16,117 bases of DNA from JBLKSS01 sp047607725 (GTDB taxonomy: Bacteria; Pseudomonadota; Gammaproteobacteria; Enterobacterales; Enterobacteriaceae), in the NCBI RefSeq assembly GCF_047607725.1, contig NZ_JBLKSS010000325.1, forward strand, positions 1 through 16,117, read 5' to 3'. Each line of letters opens with the position of its first letter. Within the stretch, counting starts at the first letter, position 1. The notes beneath the pieces were generated by a model that saw nothing but the letters and a program-made list of their open reading frames with translations, had not been told where the DNA came from and did no database searches. Below are positions 5,868-13,729 of this stretch, piece after piece. A program made the translations under genes and the position numbers.

Positions 5868-7743
5868 ATGGCTGCACGGTCTGAACCCCGGGGGCATTAA
5901 CGATAAAATTAAGACGATCGTAGCAATGGCTGGCGCGGGTCACCAACGTCTGGAACGCCGGCTGCATGATGTCGGCATGGCTTATCCAGGGCGTTTTGAT
6001 CGTTATCTGCTTGCTGTAGCGGTAGCCGAGCGCAGTTTTCTCTCCCGCTATGTCGATATCGAACCATTGGGAGCGTAACCGGCAGGCGTCTATCGCCGCG
6101 GTAATGCCCTGGCCAACCAAATTAATCCGCCGCAGCAGCTTTCTCGGTTCCCCTAAATAAATATCGGTTAACCCCCCTTCGCGCTGATAACGGTTAAAAT
6201 CATCCCACTCCGTGGGGTAAGGGCTACCAAGATAGAGATAGCGTGCATCCGCAATTCGCGTCAGCGCGTGGTGATCTTCGGCGTGGATATTGACTCTATA
6301 GACGTCAGGCAACTGATAGCGGGTCGGATCGCGCTCTACCCGGCATTGGGCGTTTTCGTTTGCCACCGCGTTGCACAACGACAAATTGATGCTCTCCACG
6401 CCATGGTCGCTATCCCCTTGAAACAGCGTGGCCAGTTCCCCGCCTAACATCCTGACCTGCCGCTCATGGATCGTCGACTGCCCCTCAGCGGTAAAAATTT
6501 CCTCCCGCTCCACGCGCTGTTCCTGCCGCGGGCTGAAGACGGGGATGGCGTCCACGATCACTTTTCCCTCCGGCGTAAACACCAGCGCCGCGCGATCCTG
6601 AAGGTCCGAGGCCACATAACCCGGCGCATAAAAATATTGCGTCGGATCCAGCCACTCGATTCTGCCGGCTATTTTTGCCTGCACGATAGCGTGATTGGCC
6701 GTGGCGCCGGGAATCGACAGGGGCATAGCATACAGCCCGCGCTCCACCAGCGCCGGACGGGCCTGCACGCCCGCCTCGCGCAGCATCGCCGTCAGCAGGA
6801 TGGACAAATCTTTACAGTCGCCATAGCCATTCTGCTCGATTTGGGCGAGATCAAAGGGGACATAACCACGGTTGCTGGCGCGCCAGTCGCCAAGATAACG
6901 ATAGCGCTGGTGCAGGTAGTGCATTATCTCCGCTACCTGCGCGGCCGCGGGGCGCCCTTGAAGGCTTTGTATCACCCTCCGTGCGTCGGGCGGCAACGGT
7001 TGTTGCAAAATAAGATTATATTTTTTCGCCATTGCGCCAAAATTGTCCTGCGCGCTAAGGGAACTGCCAACCTGAAGATAAGGAATAGTGCGTACGTAAC
7101 CATTGGGCAATTCGTTGATGTAATTTTCATAGCGGGGTTTGACCAGCGTCACCTCAATCTTTTTCTTGTCCCGCGTGGTCTTGACCCTGAACTGATCGGT
7201 TAATTGAGCGTGGTAATACAACGGCCGCTCGGCGGTATAGGTCATCTGATACGCATCCAGCCGCTCGGCGTCAGGGTGGAATGCCAGCATCCGTGTCACA
7301 TGGGGAAGATAGGGGACGGCGGCATAGTGGTGCTTTACGGTATAGCGGATGACGGCATGCTTGCGTAGATGAGGAAACGCCAGCGAAGTCGTTTTATTAC
7401 GCGAAAAACCCAGGTAGGGATTAGGCTCCATCCGAATGTCGACCTTGGCCTTCATGGGCGGCTGCGCCGGTTCATCCGGGAAGCGTACGCTGGCGTCAAC
7501 GAGCGTGAACGTATCCTCTTCCGGATAGCTGAAATCCATGCGCGATACCCTATCGCGCCCGGCGGCGGTCAAAATTTGCACCGTGGCGGTGTAGCGGCAA
7601 TCAACGCTGCCGTCAGCGTTGAAATGACAGGCTTCCTTGATGCGGCTGGCGAGTGGCGCATCGGTGACCGATTGGCGTTTACCGTGGGCGGGGTTTATGA
7701 GTAAAAGTGCAATAACCGCGAAATAACCGTTTCCCTTTATCAT
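5866..7743 (-). CDS. Exported DUF3857 / transglutaminase-like domain protein
   Basis: A protein of 625 residues from the ATG at 7743; an in-frame TTG lies one codon upstream. The ATG is preferred because AAGGAC lies five bases before it. The N-terminus (MIKGNGYFAVIALLLINPAHG) looks like a cleavable signal peptide, so the protein is probably periplasmic or surface-exposed. Residues of about 30-220 fit the DUF3857 all-beta domain. A transglutaminase/protease-like core follows with a plausible Cys-His-Asp triad: Cys310 in GYGDCKDLS, His351 in TANHAIVQ and Asp366 in EWLDPTQY. A beta-rich C-terminal region completes it. Substrate and role are unknown; members of this group are usually annotated only as transglutaminase-like. 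It ends at the tRNA terminator, is divergent from nothing nearby, and no lesion is seen. Confidence 0.85.
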   Translation of the reverse strand: MIKGNGYFAVIALLLINPAHGKRQSVTDAPLASRIKEACHFNADGSVDCRYTATVQILTAAGRDRVSRMDFSYPEEDTFTLVDASVRFPDEPAQPPMKAKVDIRMEPNPYLGFSRNKTTSLAFPHLRKHAVIRYTVKHHYAAVPYLPHVTRMLAFHPDAERLDAYQMTYTAERPLYYHAQLTDQFRVKTTRDKKKIEVTLVKPRYENYINELPNGYVRTIPYLQVGSSLSAQDNFGAMAKKYNLILQQPLPPDARRVIQSLQGRPAAAQVAEIMHYLHQRYRYLGDWRASNRGYVPFDLAQIEQNGYGDCKDLSILLTAMLREAGVQARPALVERGLYAMPLSIPGATANHAIVQAKIAGRIEWLDPTQYFYAPGYVASDLQDRAALVFTPEGKVIVDAIPVFSPRQEQRVEREEIFTAEGQSTIHERQVRMLGGELATLFQGDSDHGVESINLSLCNAVANENAQCRVERDPTRYQLPDVYRVNIHAEDHHALTRIADARYLYLGSPYPTEWDDFNRYQREGGLTDIYLGEPRKLLRRINLVGQGITAAIDACRLRSQWFDIDIAGEKTALGYRYSKQITIKTPWISHADIMQPAFQTLVTRASHCYDRLNFIVNAPGVQTVQP

Positions 7744-7809
7744 CAAATGTCCTTATTTATTATTTTCTCATCCTGTAAATTAACGCCGCGAGCGGCCGTT
7801 ATGCTGGCT

Positions 7810-7838
7810 ATAGTATTGGCCTTGCGGGAAGGTAACAA
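7810..7838 (-). promoter_or_regulatory. Candidate sigma-70 promoter of the transglutaminase-like gene
   Basis: On the minus strand, TTGTTA (7838-7833) and TACTAT (7815-7810) are separated by 17 bases, each matching consensus at 4 of 6 positions. The expected start would leave a leader of about 60 bases that includes the AAGGAC ribosome binding site. The surrounding sequence is AT-rich compared with the genes. Confidence 0.4.
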
Positions 7839-8201
7839 CCCGGCAATGAAGCATTAGCGTTTGAATAAAAAACCTATGATTTAATTGACTCTATTTTGAG
7901 TTGATGCTTACCCGACGAGACGGCATACCGATAGCGATGCCCGCGCAAACGATCGCCTGAAAGAGAAGCGCAGGACGCGAAGCGGTTATCCCCTGACATA
8001 GGCAGCGCACGGCGTAAGCGACGGCCAGCGCCTGTAACAGGCGGCGCGGAGCTTGGCGCGAGGGGACCCGTCGCCTGAAACAGCCGGCGCATAGCTCAGT
8101 GTGGGAGGCGGGCATGGTCGTTTACAAAAGACAGAGGTCACGGCCGCGCGGCATGCCGTCTAGGCGCCTGCGCGGGATAGCCGCTCCCCGCTGCAGGCGG
8201 T

Positions 8202-8233
8202 CGACGCCACCGGGCGTCGCCCCCCGACAGGGG
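8202..8233 (-). terminator. Hairpins just after ubiF, possible terminator without T-run
   Basis: Reading along the minus strand after the ubiF stop, a small CCCC/GGGG hairpin (about 8222-8233) is followed by CGACGCC/GGCGTCG, a seven-base-pair stem with a four-base loop (8202-8219). No T-run follows, so intrinsic termination is uncertain; it may only stabilise the 3' end. Confidence 0.3.
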
Positions 8234-8234
8234 T

Positions 8235-9416
8235 TCACAGCCCCAGCGTGTAGCGCAACACCCGCTGCTTAACGCCGCCGGCGCGCTCAGCCAGCATCAG
8301 GCCGAGATTGCGCGCCAGCATCAGCGGCGGCAGATCGTTGCTGAACGCCGTATAGAACGCATCCATTCCTGCTTGCATCAGCAGGTTATCGCCGCGCCGG
8401 CGGCGCTGGTAACGTTGCAATACTGCCAGCGTATCCCAGGGTTCGTCACGCCGGCGAGCATCAATCAACACCTCCGCCAACGCCTCGGCATCGCGAAAGC
8501 CGAGATTGGCCCCCTGCCCCGCCAGCGGATTAATGGTATGCGCAGCATCGCCAATCAGCGCCAGCCCCGGCTTGACGTAGTCGCGGGCATGCTGACGCGT
8601 CAGGGGAAACGATGCCGCGCCATGCAGGGTGAACGCACCGAGCCGCGCGGGAAAGGCCGACTGCACTTCCCGCGCCAGCGCCGGCAGCGAGAGTTTCTCC
8701 AGTTGGCGGATACGCGCCGCGCCGTCATACCATACCAGCGACGCCCACCGGCCGTAGAGCGGTAAAAATGCCCGTGGTCCGGAGGGATGGAACGCCTGCC
8801 AGGTCACGTCCTGTTGCTCGCCCTCGGTTTCCACGCTCAGCAGCAGGCAGGATTGTCGGTACTGCCAGCCGCTGACCGCAATGCCCGCCTGCCGCCGCAC
8901 CCAGGACTGCGCGCCGTCGGCCCCGACGACGACCCGGCTCGTGACGGTACTGCCGTCACTAAGCGTCAGCCGCCAGCGGCCACCCTCATGGACCATGGCG
9001 TCGAGCGAGGCAGGGCAACGCAGCGTCAACGGGTCGCAGTCGGCGAATTCCTGCCACAGCGCCCGCTGCAGCCGGCGGTTCTCCACCATAAAACCCAGCT
9101 CCGGCAGGCTCAGGGAGTCAGCATCGAACGCCACCATCGAGGATGGCCACTCCCAGGTTTCCAGGCGGCGGTACGGCACGCAAAAACGGTCGCCGATGCG
9201 TTGCCAGGCCTTGAGGCGACGCAGCAGCGCCACCGAGGCGCAACTGATGGCCGACACGCGTAAATCCGGCGGCGCGTCGTCCGCCACGGACGTTGGGGGG
9301 GCGGGGTCAACAACCAGCACCCGAAATCCCGCCTGGGCCAGCGCCAGCGCCAGCGCCGCGCCCACCATGCCGCCGCCGGCCACCACTACCTCATAGCACG
9401 CTTCGTTCGTCTTCAT
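8235..9416 (-). CDS. ubiF: 3-demethoxyubiquinol 3-hydroxylase (ubiquinone biosynthesis)
   Basis: A flavin-dependent monooxygenase that adds the last ring hydroxyl in aerobic ubiquinone-8 synthesis; it belongs to the UbiH/UbiF/VisC group. The protein has 393 residues from the ATG at 9416; E. coli UbiF has 391. An in-frame TTG nine bases upstream is less likely because its AGG is too close. Visible motifs are the FAD Rossmann GGGMVG at 14-19, the DG motif GADGAQS at about 165-171, and GDAAHTINPLAGQG at 289-302. PYRRLETWEW near residue 81 and the C-terminal NLGLM-AERAG match UbiF specifically rather than UbiH. It is divergent from miaB, the E. coli arrangement. No lesion seen. Confidence 0.95.
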   Translation of the reverse strand: MKTNEACYEVVVAGGGMVGAALALALAQAGFRVLVVDPAPPTSVADDAPPDLRVSAISCASVALLRRLKAWQRIGDRFCVPYRRLETWEWPSSMVAFDADSLSLPELGFMVENRRLQRALWQEFADCDPLTLRCPASLDAMVHEGGRWRLTLSDGSTVTSRVVVGADGAQSWVRRQAGIAVSGWQYRQSCLLLSVETEGEQQDVTWQAFHPSGPRAFLPLYGRWASLVWYDGAARIRQLEKLSLPALAREVQSAFPARLGAFTLHGAASFPLTRQHARDYVKPGLALIGDAAHTINPLAGQGANLGFRDAEALAEVLIDARRRDEPWDTLAVLQRYQRRRRGDNLLMQAGMDAFYTAFSNDLPPLMLARNLGLMLAERAGGVKQRVLRYTLGL

Positions 9417-9502
9417 TTCGGCCAATACCTACGCTATTATTTTCAGATTCCGGTAGTGTACCGCAAAATTGACCCTTTAAAGATGCGCCGTACGCGCTAG
9501 AC

Positions 9503-9531
9503 TGGTCACAACACCGGCAAAGGATTACAAT
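9503..9531 (+). promoter_or_regulatory. Candidate sigma-70 promoter of miaB
   Basis: TACAAT at 9526-9531 matches the -10 consensus at 5 of 6 positions. TGGTCA at 9503-9508 lies 17 bases upstream and matches the -35 at 4 of 6. The predicted start near 9538 gives a leader of about 50 bases. Confidence 0.45.
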
Positions 9532-9543
9532 ACGCGCCTGCGC

Positions 9544-9560
9544 AAGCCTGCGGGCTTTTT
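9544..9560 (+). terminator. Small hairpin with T-run in the miaB leader
   Basis: AAGCC and GGCTT form a five-base-pair stem around TGCG, followed by TTT and AA (the GGCTT arm itself ends the run of five T). It lies between the candidate promoter and the miaB start, so it could be a weak attenuator or a chance structure. A five-base-pair stem is too short for strong termination. Confidence 0.3.
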
Positions 9561-9587
9561 AATACTGCATTGAGTAATAGCAAGCTA

Positions 9588-11012
9588 ATGACCAAAAAAC
9601 TCCATATCAAAACCTGGGGCTGTCAGATGAATGAATACGATTCATCCAAGATGGCCGACTTACTGGATAGCACCCACGGCTACCAGTTGACGGACAACCC
9701 CGAAGAGGCGGATGTCCTGCTGCTCAATACCTGCTCCATCCGGGAAAAAGCGCAGGAGAAGGTATTTCATCAGCTGGGCCGCTGGCGGATGTTGAAGGAA
9801 GCCCGGCCGGATTTGATTATCGGCGTCGGCGGCTGCGTGGCGTCTCAGGAAGGCGCCCATATCCGCGAACGGGCCAATTATGTGGATATCATTTTCGGGC
9901 CGCAGACCCTGCACCGCCTGCCGGAAATGATTAATCACGTCAACGGCACCCGCAGCCCGGTGGTGGATATCAGCTTCCCGGAAATTGAAAAGTTTGACCG
10001 GCTGCCGGAGCCGCTCGCGGAAGGGCCGACCGCCTTTGTCTCGATCATGGAAGGCTGCAACAAATACTGCAGTTTCTGCGTCGTGCCCTACACCCGCGGC
10101 GAGGAAGTCAGCCGTCCGTGCGACGATATTCTGTTCGAGATTGCCCAGCTGGCGGATCAGGGTGTACGCGAAGTCAACCTGCTGGGGCAGAACGTCAACG
10201 CCTATCGCGGCGCCAGCTATAACGGCGGTATCTGCACCTTCGCCGAACTGCTGCGGCTGGTGGCGGCCATCGACGGGATTGACCGCATCCGGTATATCAC
10301 CAGCCATCCCATCGAGTTCACCGACGATATTATCGATGTCTACCGCGATACCCCGGAGCTGGTCAGCTTCGTGCATCTGCCGGTGCAAAGCGGCTCCGAT
10401 CGCATCCTGACCATGATGAAACGCGCCCATACCGCGCTGGAATATAAATCGATCATCCGCCGGCTGCGCAAAGCGCGCCCGGATATACAAATCAGCTCGG
10501 ACTTCATCATCGGCTTCCCGGGCGAAACCCAGCACGATTTTGAGCAAACGATGAACCTTATCGCCGACGTGAATTTCGACATGAGCTTCAGCTTTATTTA
10601 CTCCGCCCGTCCCGGTACCCCCGCCGCTGATATGGTGGACGACGTCAGCGAAGAAGAGAAAAAGCAGCGGCTGCATATTTTGCAGAAACGCATCACGCAA
10701 CAAGCCATGCAGTTCAGCCGCCGCATGCAGGGTACGGTGCAGCGTATTCTCGTGGAAGGCACATCGCGCAAAAATGTAATGGAACTGTCCGGGCGCACCG
10801 AGAACAATCGGGTCGTCAATTTTGAAGGCGCGCCATCTATGATAGGCAAATTCGTCGATGTGGAAATTGTGGATGTCTATCCCAATTCGCTGCGCGGCGT
10901 CCTGTTGCGCAGCGAGGATCAAATGGCATTGCGCAGCCATGAAAGTCCGGCGTCGGTCATTGCCCGCACCCGTAAAGAGAACGAACTGGGCGTGGGTATT
11001 TACCAGCCGTGA
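9588..11012 (+). CDS. miaB: tRNA-2-methylthio-N6-dimethylallyladenosine synthase MiaB
   Basis: MiaB is a radical-SAM enzyme that adds a methylthio group to i6A37 in tRNAs reading U-initial codons. The ATG at 9588 gives 474 residues, the same length as E. coli MiaB, with the same MTKKLHIKTWGCQMNE start; an in-frame TTG at 9570 is rejected. The N-terminal MTTase domain ligates the auxiliary [4Fe-4S] cluster through Cys12, Cys49 and Cys83. The radical-SAM cluster motif is Cys157, Cys161, Cys164 in GCNKYCSFCVVP. FIIGFPGET lies at about 306-314. The C-terminal TRAM domain covers about 378-441. It heads the run to phoH-ybeY-ybeX-lnt. No lesion seen. Confidence 0.97.
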   Translation: MTKKLHIKTWGCQMNEYDSSKMADLLDSTHGYQLTDNPEEADVLLLNTCSIREKAQEKVFHQLGRWRMLKEARPDLIIGVGGCVASQEGAHIRERANYVDIIFGPQTLHRLPEMINHVNGTRSPVVDISFPEIEKFDRLPEPLAEGPTAFVSIMEGCNKYCSFCVVPYTRGEEVSRPCDDILFEIAQLADQGVREVNLLGQNVNAYRGASYNGGICTFAELLRLVAAIDGIDRIRYITSHPIEFTDDIIDVYRDTPELVSFVHLPVQSGSDRILTMMKRAHTALEYKSIIRRLRKARPDIQISSDFIIGFPGETQHDFEQTMNLIADVNFDMSFSFIYSARPGTPAADMVDDVSEEEKKQRLHILQKRITQQAMQFSRRMQGTVQRILVEGTSRKNVMELSGRTENNRVVNFEGAPSMIGKFVDVEIVDVYPNSLRGVLLRSEDQMALRSHESPASVIARTRKENELGVGIYQP

Positions 11013-11236
11013 GCCCCCCCCCGCCCGTCATCACGCCAGGGCGCCGCTCCGCTCCGCCGCCTCGCCGTTGCCCTGGTTGCATTGCACTAATTGTGCCCCA
11101 ATATACATATAATGGTCTTTGCCCTTGACGCGTGGGCGGGGATGCTTCATTTATTAGCCATATGCCCGGTTGTCGGCCCTCCCAGCCCCTGGCCTGTGGT
11201 TCACCCTGTAATGGCTTTAGTGCCGAGAGGAAAGAT
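11013..11236. other. miaB-phoH intergenic region
   Basis: This region has 224 bases and begins with a run of nine C (11014-11022). A perfect TATAAT occurs at 11108-11113, but the nearest TTGCAC (11082-11087) is 20 bases away, too far for a good sigma-70 promoter. The candidate heat-shock promoter is listed separately. An open frame continuous with phoH runs through part of this region, but its translation does not resemble the family. Confidence 0.5.
11124..11152 (+). promoter_or_regulatory. Candidate sigma-32 (heat-shock) promoter upstream of phoH
   Basis: CTTGACG at 11124-11130 resembles the sigma-32 -35 element CTTGAAA. CTTCATTT at 11145-11152 resembles the -10 element CCCCATNT, and the spacer is 14 bases. 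In E. coli the ybeZ-ybeY-ybeX genes are known to be heat-induced, which agrees with this. It would lie about 80 bases before the phoH start. Confidence 0.4.
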
Positions 11237-12330
11237 TTGAACGTCGAAACCAAAGAAATCATGCTGGAACCCGCAGATAACAACCGTCTATTGAACCTCT
11301 GTGGGCCGTTTGATGACAACATCAAGCAACTTGAGCGCCGGTTGGGCATTGAGATCAATCGGAGTGACAATATTTTCAAGCTGGTAGGCAAGCCCCTGTG
11401 CGTCAACGCCGCCGCCTCCATTCTCACCTCGCTGTACGTCGACACGGCGCCGCTACGCGGCATCATCGCCGATATTGAGCCGGAACAAATCCACCTGGCC
11501 ATCAAACAGAGCCGGGTGCTGGAACAAACGGCGGAAAGCGTGCCCGATTATGGCCGCGCGGTGAATATACAAACCAAACGCGGCATCATTAAACCGCGTA
11601 CGTCGAACCAGGCGCAATATATCGCCCACATTCTCGATCATGACATTACCTTCGGCGTCGGCCCGGCCGGGCCCGGTAAAACCTATCTGGCGGTGGTGGC
11701 GGCGGTAGATGCGCTGGAGCGGTAGGAAATCCGCCGTATTCTCCTGACCCGTCCGGCGGTGGAAGCAGGAGAGAAACTGGGTTTCCTACCCGGCGATCTG
11801 AGTCAAAAGGTCGACCCTATCTGCGCCCGCTTTACGACGCGCTCTTTGAGATGCTGGGCTTCGAGCGGGTGGAGAAACTGATTGAGCGCAATGTCATCGA
11901 GGTCGCGCCGCTGGCCTACATGCGCGGGCGCACGCTGAATGACGCCTTCATTATTCTCGACGAGAGCCAGAACACCACCATTGAACAGATGAAGATGTTC
12001 CTGACCCGCATCGGCTTTAATTCCAAAGCGGTGATAACCGGCGACGTCACGCAGATAGACCTACCGCGCAACCAGAAATCAGGGTTGCGTCACGTGGTGG
12101 AAGTGCTGGCGGAAGTCGAGGAAATCAGCTTCAATTTCTTCCACAGCGAAGACGTGGTGCGCCCCCCGGTGGTGGCGCGTATCGTCAATGCCTATGAAGC
12201 CTGGGAAACCGCTGACCAGAAATGCAAAAAACAGCTGGCCGCCGAGCGCAAACACGAGTCCCTGGGCCAGAGTAACGGTGCAGCACAGGGCGGCTCAGAT
12301 TCGCCGTCCTCCGGGGAGCATAGCGCATGA
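11237..12330 (+). pseudogene. ybeZ: PhoH-family ATPase YbeZ, broken by an amber codon and a frameshift
   Basis: YbeZ is a cytosolic PhoH-type NTPase that partners the ribonuclease YbeY. The TTG at 11237, with GAGAGGA just upstream, gives MNVETKEIMLEPADNNRLL, matching the family N-terminus. Three lesions are visible. TAG at 11723-11725 ends the frame after residue 162, exactly where the E. coli protein has Gln in LERQEIRR (CAG to TAG). One base is missing near 11816-11818, where KVDP should continue into YLRPLY. The Walker A motif at 142-149 reads GPAGPGKT instead of GPAGTGKT. Beyond the frameshift the sequence is well kept, including Walker B region IILDESQNT, to the stop at 12330. Decay looks recent. 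The stop overlaps the ybeY start by four bases. Confidence 0.93.
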
Positions 12331-12797
12331 GCGAGGTGATACTGGACCTGCAGCTGGCCTGCGATGACGCGCGCGATCTGCCCGCCGAGGCGGACTTTCT
12401 GCGCTGGCTGCAGGGCGTATTGCCGCTGTTTCGCGACTGCGCTGAAGTCACCGTGCGCCTGGTGGACGAAGCGGAAAGCCACGAACTCAACCTCACCTAC
12501 CGCGGCAAAGACAGGCCCACCAACGTGCTCTCCTTTCCCTTTGAAGCACCGCCGGAGGTGGAACTGCCCCTGCTGGGGGATTTGGTCATCTGCCGCCAGG
12601 TGGTGGAACGCGAAGCGCAGCAACAGGAGAAAGCGTTAGAGGCGCATTGGGCGCATATGGTTGTTCACGGTTCGCTGCATCTGCTAGGGTATGATCATAT
12701 CCTGGATGAGGAAGCCCTGGAGATGGAATCGCTGGAAACGGAAATCATGCAAAAGCTCGGTTACCCGGATCCCTATCTTGCGGAAAAAGACGCGTAA
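12327..12797 (+). CDS. ybeY: Endoribonuclease YbeY
   Basis: YbeY is a zinc-dependent single-strand endoribonuclease needed for 16S rRNA 3'-end maturation and ribosome quality control. The protein has 156 residues; E. coli YbeY has 155. The metal motif H-x3-H-x5-H is intact as His114, His118 and His124 in HGSLHLLGYDH, and the conserved Arg59 lies in LTYRGKDRPTNV. The ATG overlaps the phoH stop (ATGA) and GGGGAG lies eight bases upstream inside the phoH pseudogene, so it can initiate on its own although translational coupling to phoH was probably the original state. No lesion seen. Confidence 0.96.
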   Translation: MSEVILDLQLACDDARDLPAEADFLRWLQGVLPLFRDCAEVTVRLVDEAESHELNLTYRGKDRPTNVLSFPFEAPPEVELPLLGDLVICRQVVEREAQQQEKALEAHWAHMVVHGSLHLLGYDHILDEEALEMESLETEIMQKLGYPDPYLAEKDA

Positions 12798-12843
12798 TCT
12801 CCCGTTCCCTTTAATTATTAGAGAGTGAAACTAACTTAACGCT

Positions 12844-13722
12844 ATGAGCGACGACCATTCGCAGAACAACGATAGTCCCAGTCCCAAGAAGGGCTTTTTT
12901 ACCCTGATGCTAAATCAGCTGTTTCACGGTGAACCGAAAAATCGTGACGATCTTTTGGAACTTATCAGGGATTCCGAACAGAACGAGCTTATCGACCCCG
13001 ATACCCGCGATATGCTGGAAGGCGTCATGAACATCGCCGAACAGCGGGTGCGGGATATCATGATCCCCCGCTCGCAGATTATTACGCTGAAGAAGAACCA
13101 ATCCCTGCAGGAGTGCCTTGACGTTATCGTCGAATCGGCCCATTCCCGCTTTCCGGTCATCAGCGAAGATAAAGATCATGTGGAGGGGATCCTGCTGGCC
13201 AAGGATTTGCTGCCCTTCATGCTCAGCCACGACGAACCCTTTAGCATTGAGAAGATCTTGCGGCCGGCGGTCATGGTGCCGGAAAGCAAGCGGGTGGACC
13301 GCATGCTCAAAGAGTTCCGCTCCCAGCGTTATCACATGGCCATCGTCATAGATGAATTCGGCGGCGTGTCCGGTCTGGTGACCATCGAGGATATCCTGGA
13401 GCTTATCGTCGGTGAAATCGAGGATGAATACGACGATGAAGAGGATCGGGATATCCGCCAACTGAACCGCCACACCTTCACCATCCGCGCCCTGACCCCC
13501 ATTGAGGATTTTAACGAGGTCTTCAATACGCACTTCAGCGACGAGGAAGTGGATACCATCGGCGGCCTGATGATGCAGGCCTTTGGTCATTTGCCGGTGC
13601 GCGGCGAGGCCATCGACATCGACGGCTACAATTTCAAAGTGGCGATGGCCGATAGCCGGCGCATTATCCAGGTGCATGTCAAAATACCCGAAAATTCACC
13701 GCAACCCACCATGGAAGATTAA
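12844..13722 (+). CDS. ybeX: CorC/YbeX, CBS-domain protein
   Basis: A cytosolic protein of 292 residues, the same length as E. coli CorC/YbeX, which is linked to CorA-mediated magnesium and cobalt efflux and, by context, to ribosome metabolism. After an acidic N-terminus, a CBS pair covers about 66-195 (first IMIPRSQIITL..., second VDRMLKEFRSQRYHMAIV and GLVTIEDILELIVGEIEDE). The CorC_HlyC domain spans about 206-285 (THFSDEEVDTIGGL, IDIDGYNFKVAMADSRRI). It has no membrane segment. It starts 46 bases after ybeY with a weak ribosome binding site and ends seven bases before lnt. No lesion seen. Confidence 0.96.
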   Translation: MSDDHSQNNDSPSPKKGFFTLMLNQLFHGEPKNRDDLLELIRDSEQNELIDPDTRDMLEGVMNIAEQRVRDIMIPRSQIITLKKNQSLQECLDVIVESAHSRFPVISEDKDHVEGILLAKDLLPFMLSHDEPFSIEKILRPAVMVPESKRVDRMLKEFRSQRYHMAIVIDEFGGVSGLVTIEDILELIVGEIEDEYDDEEDRDIRQLNRHTFTIRALTPIEDFNEVFNTHFSDEEVDTIGGLMMQAFGHLPVRGEAIDIDGYNFKVAMADSRRIIQVHVKIPENSPQPTMED

Positions 13723-13729
13723 ATTCCCA

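Larger units (their letters stand above)
7747..8234. other. Non-coding or degraded stretch between two minus-strand genes
   Basis: Positions 7747-7910 are AT-rich and likely carry the promoter of the downstream minus-strand gene. Positions 7910-8160 are GC-rich with overlapping minus-strand frames of about 72-74 codons (for example 8115 to 7891), one of them hydrophobic in part, but no recognisable family. A perfect hairpin CGCCTG-TAA-CAGGCG lies at 8029-8043. Two imperfect copies of TCGCCTGAAA lie at 7953 and 8071. This may be the remains of a lost gene; I cannot name it. Confidence 0.35.

Noticed and set aside
7874..8115. Two overlapping minus-strand frames of about 72-74 codons
   Set aside because: They have no recognisable domain or start signal; kept only as a possible degraded stretch.
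9660..10940. Open frame of 426 codons on the minus strand opposite miaB
   Set aside because: It lies wholly within the well-supported miaB gene, resembles no family, and long antisense frames are expected in GC-rich genes.
11132..11236. Upstream extension of the phoH frame from an ATG at 11132
   Set aside because: The translation does not resemble YbeZ; the TTG at 11237 has a ribosome binding site and begins the recognisable N-terminus.
11723..11725. In-frame TAG in phoH as a recoded codon
   Set aside because: A frameshift farther down also breaks the gene and no recoding structure is evident, so decay is the simpler reading.
13583..13729. Upstream extension of the lnt frame
   Set aside because: It overlaps ybeX; the Lnt-like sequence begins at the ATG at 13730, which gives the normal length.
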